The notes under the pieces were generated by a model. That model was given only the letters and a program-made list of their open reading frames with translations, was not told the DNA's origin and did not search any database. DNA of 64,000 nt from Pegea sp. RAD2-039 (Eukaryota; Chordata; Thaliacea; Salpida; Salpidae): NCBI GenBank assembly GCA_034620365.1, contig JAQGEQ010000307.1, positions 1-64,000 on the forward strand, given 5' to 3'. The position numbers and the translations under genes are program-made. Below are positions 22,926 through 34,800 of the stretch, in pieces. Positions within the stretch are counted from its first letter, which is position 1. Each line of letters opens with the position of its first letter.

Positions 22926-24480
22926 ACAATTTAACGTTTTCATAGTAGTTCAATTAGTTGTGAATGATTTTTATATATAAGTTAAAGCAAATAGAGTTAA
23001 AATTAAATTGTAAACATTACTGTACCAAACCTTCAAAAGTAAATATAACTTTTCCTGGGATATAACCTATGAAATATAATCAATTATCGTAATAGTGTTA
23101 TACTTTAGTTGGGTTTTAACTTTGTTCTCTTTTATTGCTTTGAATAATCAATTAATATATTTTTATTAGTGAAATTGGCTAAGAATTTCTATGCGCATTT
23201 TGTGGCTAGATTTAAGCTTTCGAATTGAAAAATACTAATATTTATTTGAGAGTCTTGTCGTTTTTGGACACAGGTATAGCTTAAAGAAGTTGATAAAGAA
23301 GTATGGATTCTGAGAACTAAATGTCATTGCGATAAGGTTAAGAAGATTAGTGGATTTTGCAAAGATTATAGAAACAAAATTCTGCAATTTCAAAGTCAGA
23401 TGAAATGGTACAATGAAAAGGTCAAAGCCAAAGTCTTGACATCAAGATATTTGTGGAGTAATAATTCCAATGATTGAATTTTGGCTTGTTGAATGTGCAG
23501 CAGGTTGACGAGGAAAAGTTTAAGTTCAGACTTTTTCTAGTACATAGACCAATTGTGTATACTTCTAGAGCTGTTTAAAGTTGTAAAGGAATGCAAAAAA
23601 AACTACTGCCATCTGCATATATGTGGTATAACAGTGAAATACTGTGCTGATGACGTGAATGTGTTAAACGTCATATGCTGGTTTTAAGTAGCTCGTATCG
23701 TTAGTATTCTTATCTGTATGGTTAGTCCCTTAATATAATTTTAATCAAGCTATATATCAAGAGTCCATATCATTATAGTTTATTTAAACTATTATAATTT
23801 TTTTGTTGAGTAACTAGTTGCCACTTGTTTTGGCGTTATTGGAACTTAGTGTAGTTAAGATTAGCAACGGTTAAGGTAGTTTGCTTGCTATACTTAATAG
23901 AGATTTGAATAAGATTATACTTAAAAAAGAATAGTTAGTTTTTTTACTGTAACAAAGTTTTCAAAATTGGATACACTTAGAAACCAATTTTACTTATGTA
24001 GAATATGAAGCAACGCTGGAACAGTTGTATCTAAGAAAAGCAAATAAGAAAACACATAGCCAGGAAAAGAAATAAGAGACGATCTGATATGACTATCAAG
24101 ACTAGAACTGAGTATTTGTGTGTTATTCAGCTTAATGAGAGAGCATCCGGTGGCTGTAATTATTATAAGGAAAAAAAGCTAAAAAGGGAAATCAAAAAAG
24201 ATCCTACCTTAAGGGCGAAGAACAAACAACCTTTAATAGAGATCTGATCAGGGATCAATTAGGAGGCAAAAACTTTCTTGCTGCGAGGAAGTAATGATGG
24301 ATGAAAGATGGAAGTAATCACAAACAGTGACGGAGAGTTATGAGAGTTTTCCCGAGAATAATAGTAAACTCTTTATAGGTTGTTACAACTATAGCAGAAA
24401 AACAATAATTGAAGCAAGATTCAAACTTTGTAGCGCTAGAACTTCCTTCCTATACTTTGTATTGTTGCATTTCGCGTGGT
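22926..24480. other. Unassigned region between kinase fragment and S-block
   Basis: No gene is recognised. At 23,640-23,690 a GTTAAACGTCATATGCTGGTTTTAA-like stretch recurs in reverse at about 38,975-39,000. At 24,240-24,290 a segment resembles minus-strand 3,040-3,090. Short codon-like stretches at 23,280-23,560 and 24,010-24,300 look like decayed coding DNA, perhaps retroelement. Not resolved. Confidence 0.35.
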
Positions 24481-27200
24481 TCTTCAAAGTTTCCTGGAGA
24501 TATACACGCTATAAGCAGTAGTAACAGCTAGATCTCATTTTGATAAGACCTAGCCTTCTAGTCAATGTGCTATTGATGTGACCACACCAAAAAGCTGATT
24601 GCAACAATGATCACTCTATTATTTTGGTGTTTGGGTTTTTCAGGTATAGTAAAATATTAGTAAGAAATAAACACCGTACATTAAACTGCGCGTAGACACC
24701 ATTGCATTGTGCATTCTGGATAAAGTTAATAAAAAGAATAATTTCAACTCAAATATCAATTTAGTTCTAACAAGAAAACTTGCAATTGAAAAAATTAGAA
24801 TTAAGGATAAAACATTATGCTAATTGAAATCTATATAAATCTGTAAAAAACAAATTTTGCAGTCGAACAATAAACAACAAAAGGCAGAAATTTGATAGGG
24901 TTTAAAAAGAATATATTGTGACTAAATATTCATGAAAACAAAAAAAGCTCAAGAGTTAAAAAACAGCGGCTTGATTTAGGTAAGATATGTTTAGGTTGCT
25001 AAAACTAAATCAGCAGTGGGAAAGTCAGAAAAACTAAGTATTATGAGTAAACAGATTATGAAAAATCATAAGTTTCAACATCTAAATATAATATATAAAT
25101 AAAAGGATTGAATAATAAAACTGTAAGTTAACATATCCCAAACACAATATGAAAAATAAGACAGAAAATGTAGAAACTATAGGTGTTTGACTTTACTTGT
25201 GAAGACAAATTATCAAATTATTTCTTTTTAAGAAAATATTAATAGAAATAATGGCAAATAATCCAGGGATGGATCTTAACACCTTAGTTATCCTGTAGGA
25301 AAAACTCTCAAAAGCAAAATGTTCAACATCTCAATGTAGTCTTGTGATCCGTATCTCATCCATCTTAAAATTGGCAAAGCTTTCAGAAGGTCGCTAGCAA
25401 AAGCGAATCCTTCCTCAATGAGCCCCCATTGAACATCTATTGTCCTATCTCCACCAGTAACTATAATCCTTAAGAGTGTAGCAATGCTATACAATTAACT
25501 CAACACAGTATAAGACTGAATGATAGTGGTCCAAAGAGATTGAATAATATTACATCTCAACTATCTTAAAAGCTTTTCAAACTGTTTTAATTGTGATTAC
25601 AAAAGCAAATTTATTTTATTTTTTGTACTTATTTATTATGCTTTGGTTTTAGCTCATTCAAAGGTTTAAGTTATAAGTTATTTTCAAACGTAAGATATTC
25701 AGTATTGTAAATAGTTTGATTTTAAGTTTAGAATAAATGTTTTTGTCAGAAGTGTGCTGAGTTTTTGTAGGAAAAGAAAGAAAATATTTTAGCTGTCTAA
25801 TTTCTATACTAATTTTACAACAATATTGAAAGATTTCTGTAAAAAGATTTGAAACATTTAATTTACTACAAATTTCTTTTGTTTTGTTTTTGGTTTTGGT
25901 AAACAGTTATTTCATAACTGCTATGCAACATAGAAAATAATACTTCAAGGACCGTTTATTCATCTATTTGTTGTTCCTGTTTTTCCCATGTCTGCAACAT
26001 TAATTAAAGTTATAGGTTTTTTCTTAAGCCGTGATCCTTAAGACCTTTGCATTATGTTTCTGCAGTCATATTAATTCATGTTTGCTGTAAGAGCTGTGTA
26101 TTTTCTGATTTGAAATTGTTTAAGAACTAAAAGTTCACAAATATCATTTACTTAATATTTCAAAAGATTACTGAAAGCATGCCTTTTGTAGTTGACTTAA
26201 CTAGCTTTTTTTTATGGTAATCGGAGTACGTATGAACAGTAGATTTTTTACTGCATAGGTAAATATGATTGAAAAATTAGTTTTTGTGCCATGCATTCTT
26301 TTATATCTATCTTTATTAATTTGAAGTCATTAATTTATTTTTTCATATTTTTAATCTTTTATTTTCTATTTTTATACTTGATAAAAATTTTTAAACTAAT
26401 TCTTGTTCTTTAAAAGATAAAATTAATCTGTTAAACTTTATTTTGTATAAACTAACTTTTGCATTCAATAATATTTATATTTAATTTTGTTCTTAAAGAA
26501 AGTAATAAAAGAAAAGCTTTGTTTAAACGTACAATATTTGTTTCTAATTGTTTATAAAATAGCCACAATACTGTTTTATTAATACATATGGTAATTACTT
26601 TTTTTTTTTAATAATTTTATAACTTTATAAAATTTAGATAAAAGTTTTGTGATGAAAAATTAATTTTGTCATATTTTTTAGTTTCATTAATAATAAAAGT
26701 TTGTTTTTCAGTAGTAATTTTTTTTAGTTACTTTGATAATTTTAAATATTTATAAAAATATTTTATCATTTGTGTGGATTTTAATTTGTATCAGACTATT
26801 TTTTAGTATATAATTATTTGACAAAGTATATTTTTGTTATTATTTTTCTACATTATATATATTTTTTGTAATTACAAACAGTAAACTTATTCTTTATTGC
26901 AATTAAAATAAACAATATATTAATAAATCAAATGTAGTTTGTATGCTTATCTGTGGTATAAATTTATCATAAAAATGTACACTGATATTTCTGGTGATGA
27001 TTTTAAGTATAATGAATAATATTTATAATTTTATCTAAATTCAAAGATATACTTTACTGCAATTTTATAATATTTAAATCAAAAGATTTTTTTGATTATA
27101 CTTTAGATAAAATCTAATACATTTAAAAATTTCATTTACATTTTCTGATAAATAACCTTTTAAATACTTTTTAGGTTTACAAATACGATATAAATTAGTA
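24480..27200. repeat. Large shared block (S-block), copy b
   Basis: Parallels 11,410-13,788 and 55,370-57,480: TTTCCTGGAGATATA at about 24,490, the R3 unit at 25,288-25,494 and the AT-rich lead-in to PROPPIN-3. A stretch of about 0.5 kb (24,570-25,020) is inserted relative to the other copies. About 130 bp present at 12,790-12,910 is missing near 26,318. Confidence 0.65.
25288..25494 (-). CDS. R3 unit, best-preserved copy: unrecognised 68-codon frame
   Basis: Open on minus, with the core VTGGDRT, then WGLIEEGFAFASDLLKALP, then YGSQDYIEMLNILLLRVFPTG before the stop. Six copies exist in the window and the others are mostly broken. Recurring substitutions in the same frame suggest it once coded for protein, possibly one exon of a larger gene; no partner exon was established. 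Low confidence that it is expressed. Confidence 0.3.
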   Translation of the reverse strand: MYSIATLLRIIVTGGDRTIDVQWGLIEEGFAFASDLLKALPILRWMRYGSQDYIEMLNILLLRVFPTG

Positions 27201-28307
27201 ATGGCACTAGTTAATGGAAGTTCTCCTCAATTCTTGTCACAAAACAAGAAGTATCTACCTACCATGGAAACATTAAAAGATTTAAATAGAATGGATATGA
27301 TGATCTCTCCAATGAATTTTGACAAAGTACAAATAATCACTCTCCAGTCAGTTACTGATCTATATATGAAGGAAAAATCTAATTTGAATGACGAAGAACA
27401 AATTAAGTCTCTCGCCAAATGGTGTGCCACAAAAATGCTGCTGAGTCATAGAGAAAATTCGGACATTAAAAAGTCCATGCTGATTGTGGTTGCTACAGAA
27501 TCAGATGGTTACCTTGTAATGGTGAACACAACCATGGATCCTCTGAATATTTATGATTATCTGCCATATATTAAAGTAACAGCAACTGATTATCGGATTA
27601 AATTGAAATCTAAAGATAACTTTAGAATGTATGAAAGATCAAAGGATGAATCCTTGAAATATATGAGTCAAATGCATGATAAAAATGGAAGTATTTGCTT
27701 TCTAGAAAAACAAAAACTATTAGTGACTTATGGATATCATTGTGACCCTGGGCATGTAGAAGTATTTGATTTAAAAACTATGAAGATTCGTATGGTACTT
27801 GAAGCCCATAAACATAAGTTGGTGGCTATTTGTGGTGATTTAAACAGCGATATGATTGCTACTGCTTCTGAACGTGGAACTGTTATTCGAGTATTTTTCG
27901 CTTCAACCGGAAAACTCTTCCGTGAGCTTAGGAGTTCTTTAGTTGGAGGAACGATTAATGCACTTGCTATTAGTTCGGATTGTAAAGTAGTAGCAGCTGT
28001 TTATTCTGATGGACTTGTTAATTTATTCAAGCTACCAACGTTTTGCGAGCAGGATGCCGAAAAATCTATGGTTGTTGATAATATGAGCAGACTTTTATCA
28101 AGTTATCTACCATTTTCTGAATACATTAGTCAACTTCCTGTATATAAGTCGTTTTATGCTGAAGCTGATGTAACTGTTGTTCAATTATTTAAGGAAACTC
28201 ATTACGTTCTTATGGAGTTGGTTAAAAAGAATCAGCAGAAAATATTTTATAAAATTAATTTACGAAATACACAAATTGATTCTGTTGATGCCGTTGACGT
28301 AATTTGA
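27201..28307 (+). CDS. PROPPIN-3: WIPI/Atg18-like WD-repeat protein, intact
   Basis: 368 aa, same start and stop as PROPPIN-1. It differs at about 13 residues (for example A20P, I34M, N35I, T133K, I135K, F200L), spread along the chain, so the two are about 97% identical. It has the same blade 5 signature at 219-232 and the same LRSS in place of L/FRRG at 243-246. The reading frame has survived while adjacent KLHL copies have decayed, which hints at selection or a recent duplication. The 3' flank (28,308-28,406) matches PROPPIN-1 for about 100 bp and then joins KLHL intron 5. Confidence 0.8.
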   Translation: MALVNGSSPQFLSQNKKYLPTMETLKDLNRMDMMISPMNFDKVQIITLQSVTDLYMKEKSNLNDEEQIKSLAKWCATKMLLSHRENSDIKKSMLIVVATESDGYLVMVNTTMDPLNIYDYLPYIKVTATDYRIKLKSKDNFRMYERSKDESLKYMSQMHDKNGSICFLEKQKLLVTYGYHCDPGHVEVFDLKTMKIRMVLEAHKHKLVAICGDLNSDMIATASERGTVIRVFFASTGKLFRELRSSLVGGTINALAISSDCKVVAAVYSDGLVNLFKLPTFCEQDAEKSMVVDNMSRLLSSYLPFSEYISQLPVYKSFYAEADVTVVQLFKETHYVLMELVKKNQQKIFYKINLRNTQIDSVDAVDVI

Positions 28308-28406
28308 CATGCATGTGTATTTATTCGTAATTAAATTGATTTAAATAAGTTTCTGCCTGTTAAACATAATGCTGCTATCATAAAGTATTAGTATCTTATT
28401 AATAAT

Positions 28407-29842
28407 TAATAAGTATCTAGAAAGTGTAAAGTTGTAGACTTGTGAGTATAAAGTTGTGATTTATCTAGGTACGATGCCATTTGACAAAACCAAAATTCAT
28501 TTCTATGCAATTAGAAAATTGTGAAATAATTAGAAATACTTGTTATGAATATCTTAGCAAGGTTCTCGAAGACCTTAAAGCTTACATTCCAATTGAAAGT
28601 AAGCCAAGACAACTTAATATTCGGAAGGTAAGATTAATTAATTACAAACTTTTAAATTCAACGACTGACATATGATGTCACAGGTGATCTACGTCATTGG
28701 TGGATCCGATAGATCTGATGATAAATCATTGAAAACTGTAAAGTTTCGGTTGTCTGAAAGGGGCTTTTGGTTTCAACTTCCAAAGATGTGTCTTCCACGT
28801 CTTTCAAGATCTGTTGTCCTCAACGGTTTCATTTATATGTTAAAGACGAATGGTGATATGGAAAGGTTAGAAACATGAAGCAAATGATGACATCATCATT
28901 GCAAACTAAATATGACATAATCACATTTCTAGATACGACCCAATTTCAAATGAGTTGAAGACGTGCCAAAGCTTAAACCAAGAGTTTTATGACCCGAGAA
29001 TGGAAGCAATACATAATGAATTGTATCTTTTCGAAACTTTGGATGATGGTAAAAGATTGATGAAGTAAGTGATGAAATGATATTACCATCAACACTAATT
29101 TTTCCAAAAACTATTATGTTATTATAAGATATGATCCGATTACTGATGAATGGACAAAAAAAGGTTCACTAAATACACGTCGTTGTTTGTTCAATTGTGC
29201 TGTCTTCAACCGGATGTTGTATGTTGTCGGTGGTTACGAGCTCGGCCGCTCAGTTGCTCTTGTGGATCAATATGATCCACAGAGGGACGAATGGAGTTCT
29301 GTAAAATCGATGTTGACTACTCGATGGGAACCAGGTACTTGCTGATGACTCCACGATGATCTTTTGATCTTATGATGATAACTAATTCTAAAATCATTCA
29401 AGGTGTAGTCACGCTTGGTAACTATATCTACGCCATTGGTGGTCAGAATGAAGAAGGACATTTAAAGTATGTTGAAAGATACGATGTCCTCAATGATAAT
29501 TAGGAATTCGTAGCAAGTATGAAGTACGCAAGAGTATGCCCAAAAGCTGTTGTCTTCAATAAGAAGATTTATGTTTTTGGTAAATTCTTTTCTTATGTTT
29601 AGAATTAAAAAAACTTTTTAATCAAAATTTTCAAGACGTTTCCAATTATTTGCAAAGTTGTGATGAGCTTGTTGTATGTTTCAGGAGGTTTTTCTGGAAG
29701 AAAAAATGTTAAAATTGTCGAATGTTACAATGAAGTAACAAACGAATGGAAAGAAGTTGCAAGAACAAAGGAAAGAATTTATCAAGCCATAGTCAGCTAT
29801 CAACCATATGTACTTGGCATATGTGTAAATTCCCTATTTTAA
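28407..29842 (+). pseudogene. KLHL-3: 5'-truncated, one nonsense codon
   Basis: Starts within the family's intron 5 directly after the PROPPIN-3 flank, so the BTB and most of the BACK domain are absent. Exons 6-11: 28469-28627, 28684-28865, 28933-29064, 29129-29334, 29403-29579, 29685-29842, with normal splice sites. It is more diverged from KLHL-2 than KLHL-1 is, and has a better first blade (VIYVIGGSD). Exon 10 has TAG replacing the blade Trp in DNxEF (about 29,502). Otherwise open, so Kelch-only blades up to there could be read. Confidence 0.85.
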
Positions 29843-30900
29843 TGTAGAATTTTTAGTAGTAGACTGCTGTGAAGCTTATTTTAAGTAAAAAGTTGCTTTT
29901 GAGGTCGCGTTTATTTGCTTCAAAAACATTTAGAATAAAATCAAATTGCTCATATATGAATGTTTTCATTTTTTTTAGTTGTTTGATTGTTTGCAAATTA
30001 TAAAAATGTTTTTTAGCGGTTTAAGTTTTATTTTAATCATCAAATCATATCTTGTTTGTTTCTAGTTAGTTAGAAATGAATGTTAGTTCAGTTTATTACA
30101 ATTTTTTGTCTAATAATAAGCAAGCTCCGTTTAAACGAAACGATTTTTAACAATCTAAGATTAAAGATAAAAGAGTAATAATAAAGAATTAAGATCACTT
30201 TTCCAGAACTTTTCCTTTATTGTAACTCAGACGACCAGACGTAGTTTTGTCAAATTTTTTATTCATAGTTACATCAGCGTCAAATTTTACTATTTTAATA
30301 TCTAACAAGCCAGCATATATTTCATATTTAAAATTATAAATTAAAAATTTTTTTTGCCTGGGATAAAGATTCTTGAGTTTGATATTTTCAAACAGATTTT
30401 GTACAAAGTCTTACAAGTTTCAAATAGTCAAAATTTTAAACGTTTCTATCTAAGGTTACAATTAAACTTTTTTCGTTCTATTAAAAAAGAAAGCTTTTGT
30501 TTCAGTTACAAATTTTGTTTTATTGGATAAAGAATTTCAACTAGATATGCATCACTTAAATACTTTTACTAGCTAACAGTTATCCAGCTACTTTTCTTCG
30601 TAAGTAAACTTTTGATTTAAATTATTTATGCTATAACTTCAACCAGAAGATAATTATTTTGTTTTGTAAATTTTCAGATTGATAAATTTAAATTAGATTT
30701 TGCATTATTATCTACTTACTTTTATGTAAACTTATATTAAGTCTTAAAAAAATTATTTTTCTAAATTGTTATTCCAAAGAACAGTTTTTAGCTGCAGATT
30801 CTACAACTACGAAAATTTAATTGTTTTGATACCTAAAAGTCAAAAATATATTCCATATTTAGAATTCCACATTAAAAGTTTCTTGTTTGCCTGAAATAAT
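29843..30900. other. Intergenic AT-rich DNA
   Basis: 29,843-30,100 is KLHL 3' flank, related to 33,605-33,860. A later part (30,160-30,320) is related to 33,900-34,080. No gene is seen. Confidence 0.45.
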
Positions 30901-32075
30901 AACCAACCTATTAAAGTACCTCTAATTGATCATACAATTTTACATCTTTTTAATTTGCAACAAGACAGATGACTTTTTAAAAAAACAACCACAAGTCTTC
31001 GTGAGTCGATTATTTTTGTTGACCGCCTAGCCAGCAGCTTTATCAAGTACTTTGGTTCGATAAAAATAATTCAAATTAAAGTAAAATTCCTAGTTTTTCG
31101 GTTTGAAAGTATATTTCACCTAAAGAGACTTACTCCTAGCGTTTTTCAATCAGTGTTTCAATCAAATATTAAGTTGAGCTACAGCTGCAAAAGATATGGT
31201 TGTAAACTGAGTTCTGATCAAGAATTAGATTGTATTTAGCAGTCATTCAGAATTAATTGTTCTTTTATGTCTACGATGAAATCATTTACTGGATTACTTG
31301 TAATGCAGCTATTTCTTCCTTATTATGACTTACTTAAAGTCTAATATTTTTGGATTAGTTTGTTTTAATAGTAATAAAAAAACTTAAAAAAAAGTAAAAA
31401 AATTTAGGTAACATGTCTCACACTCAGTATATTTTTGTAATTTTTAAGGAAAATAAAAACTTTTGTTTCAAATTAGTTTTCACTTTTATTATTAGTAGAT
31501 TACCAGAAACGTTAAAGTAAATTTTCTATTAAAGTTTTCTATATATTTTAGTAAACAATAAACAAAAATTCAAGCTGTTAAGAAGATGCAGAATTGATTT
31601 AGAAAAAGTACAATTTATTTTGACTTTCGATAATTACTTAAATTTACTTTCTCAAGTACTTTGAACATAATCAAACGCCTTGTCAGGTTTTAATTTTTGA
31701 TAAAGTAAATGAGTGTTTTAACAAACCATAATACAAGCTTTCTTTACTGGATTTTATTGATCCACTGGCTTGGAAGCAGTATGGTTGAGTATTTTGGTTC
31801 AATCAAGCACCTGGGTAGATTGCCAAATTCATAGAAAGTAAATGATCTTTCAAAAAGGACAAACTCAATAATTTTTAGTTGTCAATTTCTATCGAGCATC
31901 TCATAAGCAACCTTCCAAAGTACTTCGAGTTGATCAAACACTTTGACATCCTTTCAACTTACGACAAGGTAGATGAATTTCAATAGGACCAAACACAAGC
32001 CTTCGTGAGCTAATTGTATTTGTCGACCGCCTCGCAAGTGGCATCATCAAGTACTTCGATTCGATAAAATATTAT
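30900..32075 (+). pseudogene. Degenerate tandem peptide-repeat region
   Basis: At least five related units of about 40-48 codons can be read in changing frames: about 30,905 (LLKYL...CNKTDDFLKK), 31,010 (SLRESIIFVDRLASSFIKYF), 31,650 (LKYFEHNQTPCQVLIFDKVN), 31,765 (SSMVEYFGSIKHLGRLPNS), 31,905 (ISNLPKYFELIKHFDIL) and 32,000 (LRELIVFVDRLASGIIKYF). Shared pattern: LxxxxxKYFxxIKxFxxL, then D/EKVxEF. Frameshifts and stops mean it is not functional here. Unknown protein family; a LINE EN fragment follows. Confidence 0.5.
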
Positions 32076-32234
32076 TTCAAAAATAAAATTAAAGTTTTAT
32101 TTGAAAAACGGAAGTGGCATACAACCAATGGATCTTCTTCTCTTAAACTGTCTCTGCACACAATTGTGAGTATCATCCTTCCAGCCCTAGATCTTAGTTT
32201 ACTGAAGCCTACCAACATATCTTAAAGGCGTCAA

Positions 32235-33150
32235 CAAAATAAATCTCCTATTACGTCAAGGTATGTTCTTCAACGCCCGGTGGATTATTAAAATATTTTC
32301 CGATTGAAAGGTCTTTTGTATTCTACAGAACTCACATTTGTTTTTACTACTAAAACTTGGTTTAAACTGTTTTATCCTGATTCTTTTCTGGTTGACGATA
32401 ATCGTTTTTGTGTTATGCGGCTGGACAGACTGTATGATAGAGGCGGCACTGTTTCCGTAATTTACTAAACATCACATGCAAACATGATCTCTAAAACTGA
32501 GATCTATGACAATAATTGTCCAGGGTTTGAGATTATTGCTTTTGATTTACATTACTACAAGTCCAAATTTTCTCGTTTTAGTTGTAACTACATACCACCC
32601 TCAAAAACTAATGATGGGTTACTGTTAAGACCTTATTGAAGGCTCTGAAGAGTGTTGTGTGTCCTAAGTTATATAATTTAGGGGATTTTAATTTTAAAAT
32701 TATTTGGAATAACCACAATTTAGTATTTAAGCGAATAACGTTTAATTTGGATAACAACAATACTAATTGAGGAATTCTAAGTCATGCCTTTGTAAGCTCC
32801 TCGCGTGCCAATAACCTAACTCAGATCTTCAGTTTTCCGACTCAAGTTAGTGGTAGTACTTTGGATCGTGTTATTACATCAAAACATGAGAACAATATCT
32901 ACGTTGATCAAAAAAAACATTTTGCTTCGACATGCAATCACAGCATGGATGAAATCAAGCTAATCAAACTTTTTCTATGATCGTTAAGACTTCAAGCAAA
33001 GGGAACTTTTGTCATTGAATATATAATCTTGTAAACAAGTTTCTATCAGGTGTTGACTAGATTTTTGTTTTCAAATCTTCTCGATATAGCAATAATATTT
33101 AATTAAGGGTTTACTAACATTGTTTAAGAGTCGATTGAACAATTCATACC
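32235..33150 (+). mobile_element. LINE endonuclease-domain fragment, + strand
   Basis: Matches the APE endonuclease part of the intact LINE: GMFFNAR start at about 32,260, FTTKTWFK (TEIWL equivalent) at about 32,340, the DRLYDRGG stretch at about 32,425, a GDFNF-like box near 32,680, and the QVSGSTLD region near 32,850. Multiple stops and frameshifts. It is truncated at about 33,150, where a KLHL exon fragment begins. Confidence 0.75.
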
Positions 33151-33157
33151 TTCTTAT

Positions 33158-33604
33158 AAAAAATGAGGAAGAGTTAAAGTCTGTTGAGAGATACGATGTC
33201 CTCAATGATAATTAGGAATTTGTAGCAAGTATGAAACATGCAAGAGTATGCCCAAAAGCTGTTGTCTTTAATAAGAAGATTTTTGTTTTTGGTAATTTTT
33301 TCTTCTGTTTCTAATTTAAAAACTTTCTAATCAGAATTTTCTAAGGTTGTTAAATTTTTTTAAAATAATAATAGTAATTAATCACAATTTATAGATGTTT
33401 ACAATGTTTGGCATAATTGTGATGAGCTTTTTGATTGTTTCAGGAGGTATATCCGGAGATGATTTAGGTGTTGAAGCTTTTGAATGTTACAATGAAGTAA
33501 CAAATAAATGGGAAAAAGTTGCAAGAACTAATGAATGGATTGATGAAGTCATAGTCAGCTATCAACCATGTGTAACCATCAAATGTGTAGATTTCCCTTT
33601 TTAA
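33158..33604 (+). pseudogene. KLHL-4: last two exons only
   Basis: Part of exon 10 (33,158 to about 33,291) and complete exon 11 (about 33,444-33,604). It carries the same TAG for the blade Trp (about 33,213) as KLHL-3. The 3' part is nearly identical to KLHL-2 exon 11, ending CVDFPF then TAA. It lies between two LINE scraps. Confidence 0.85.
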
Positions 33605-34230
33605 TAAACAAATTTTACTAAAAAACTTCTATGAAGCATATTTTCAGTATAAAGTTGCTTTTGAGGTTGTGTTTTTTTTCTTCAAAAACATTTAGAAAAA
33701 TATCAATTTGTTCATATGTGAATATTTTCACGTTTTTAGTTGCTTGATAGTTTCCAAAATATAATAAAGTTTTTTAGCGCTTTAAGTTGTATTTAATCAT
33801 CTAATCATATCTTTTTTGTTCATAATAGTTTAGAAATTACATTTATTTAAGTTTATTATAATTCTTTTTAATAATAAGCAAGTTCTGTTCAAACCAAAGT
33901 TTTATTAAAATCTAATATTTTTAATAAAAGGGTAAAAGTAAAACATGAAGATCACTTTTGCAGAACTTTGTCTTTATTGTATATTAAACGACCTGACGTA
34001 GTTTTGTCAAAATCTTTACTCACATTTACTTTAGTGTCAAATTGTACTACTTTAATTTCTAACAAATCAACAAAATATTTCATATTTAGATTTCCACATT
34101 AAACGTTTTTTGTTTGCCTTAAAGAATTAGCAACTTTCCAAAGTACTTAGAGCTGGTCAAACACTTTTATGTCCTTTGTATTTGCGACAAATTAATTGAG
34201 TTTTTAAAAGGACCAAACACAAACCTTTGT
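33605..34230. other. KLHL 3' flank and intergenic DNA
   Basis: The first 250 bp match the KLHL-3 flank. From about 34,110 a peptide-repeat unit starts (PKYLELVKHF). Confidence 0.45.
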
Positions 34231-34450
34231 GAGTCGATTATATTTGTCAGGTTTTAATGTCTGATAAACTAAATGAGCGTTTATAAGACTATGCAAAAAG
34301 CTTTATTAACTTTATTTTATTGGTTCACTGGCTTGCAAGCGGTATTGCTGATTACTTCGTCAGAATCAAGCACTTTGGTAGGTTATCAAATTCAGAGAAA
34401 ATATATAATCTTTAAAAAGAACAAACAAAAGCTTCTGTATTGTATCTAAG
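34110..34450 (+). pseudogene. Degenerate peptide-repeat module, unit set c
   Basis: Two units: PKYLELVKHF with a following LIEFLKGPNTNLCESIIF, then LASGIADYFVRIKHFGRL followed by NSEKIYNL. The second half is nearly identical to 20,028-20,220. Confidence 0.5.
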
Positions 34451-34800
34451 GCTATTTCTTTATAAAAACCATCAGTTTTCAACAACTCTGATCAGATCCT
34501 GGCTTTCCTTTTAAGAAAAACTATCTCCTCTTTATCACGACCAGCCATATCGCTACTCTTTAACATCACTCTGAATCGAGGAAGAGTTCCACGAATTTGG
34601 AAGAAAGTTATTATTACTCTAATTTTTAAATGGGGACCAAGAAACCACAGACAAGTTTCACTGACTTCAGTTATTTTCAGAACTGAAGAACATATCGTTC
34701 ACAATCCTATGAAAAATCATTTGATAGAGCACCATCTATTATCCAATTTCCATCATGGTTTTGGGAAACGGAGATCTTCCCGGACTCAACATCCCAGAAA
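34450..34800 (+). mobile_element. LINE RT fragment, + strand
   Basis: Matches the first RT block of the intact LINE (LFNITLNRGRVPRIWKK, then SLTSVIFRTEEH, HHLLS, HHGFGKRRSS). It shares its 5' flank with the LINE remnant at 20,270, so the pair was probably duplicated together. Confidence 0.7.
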
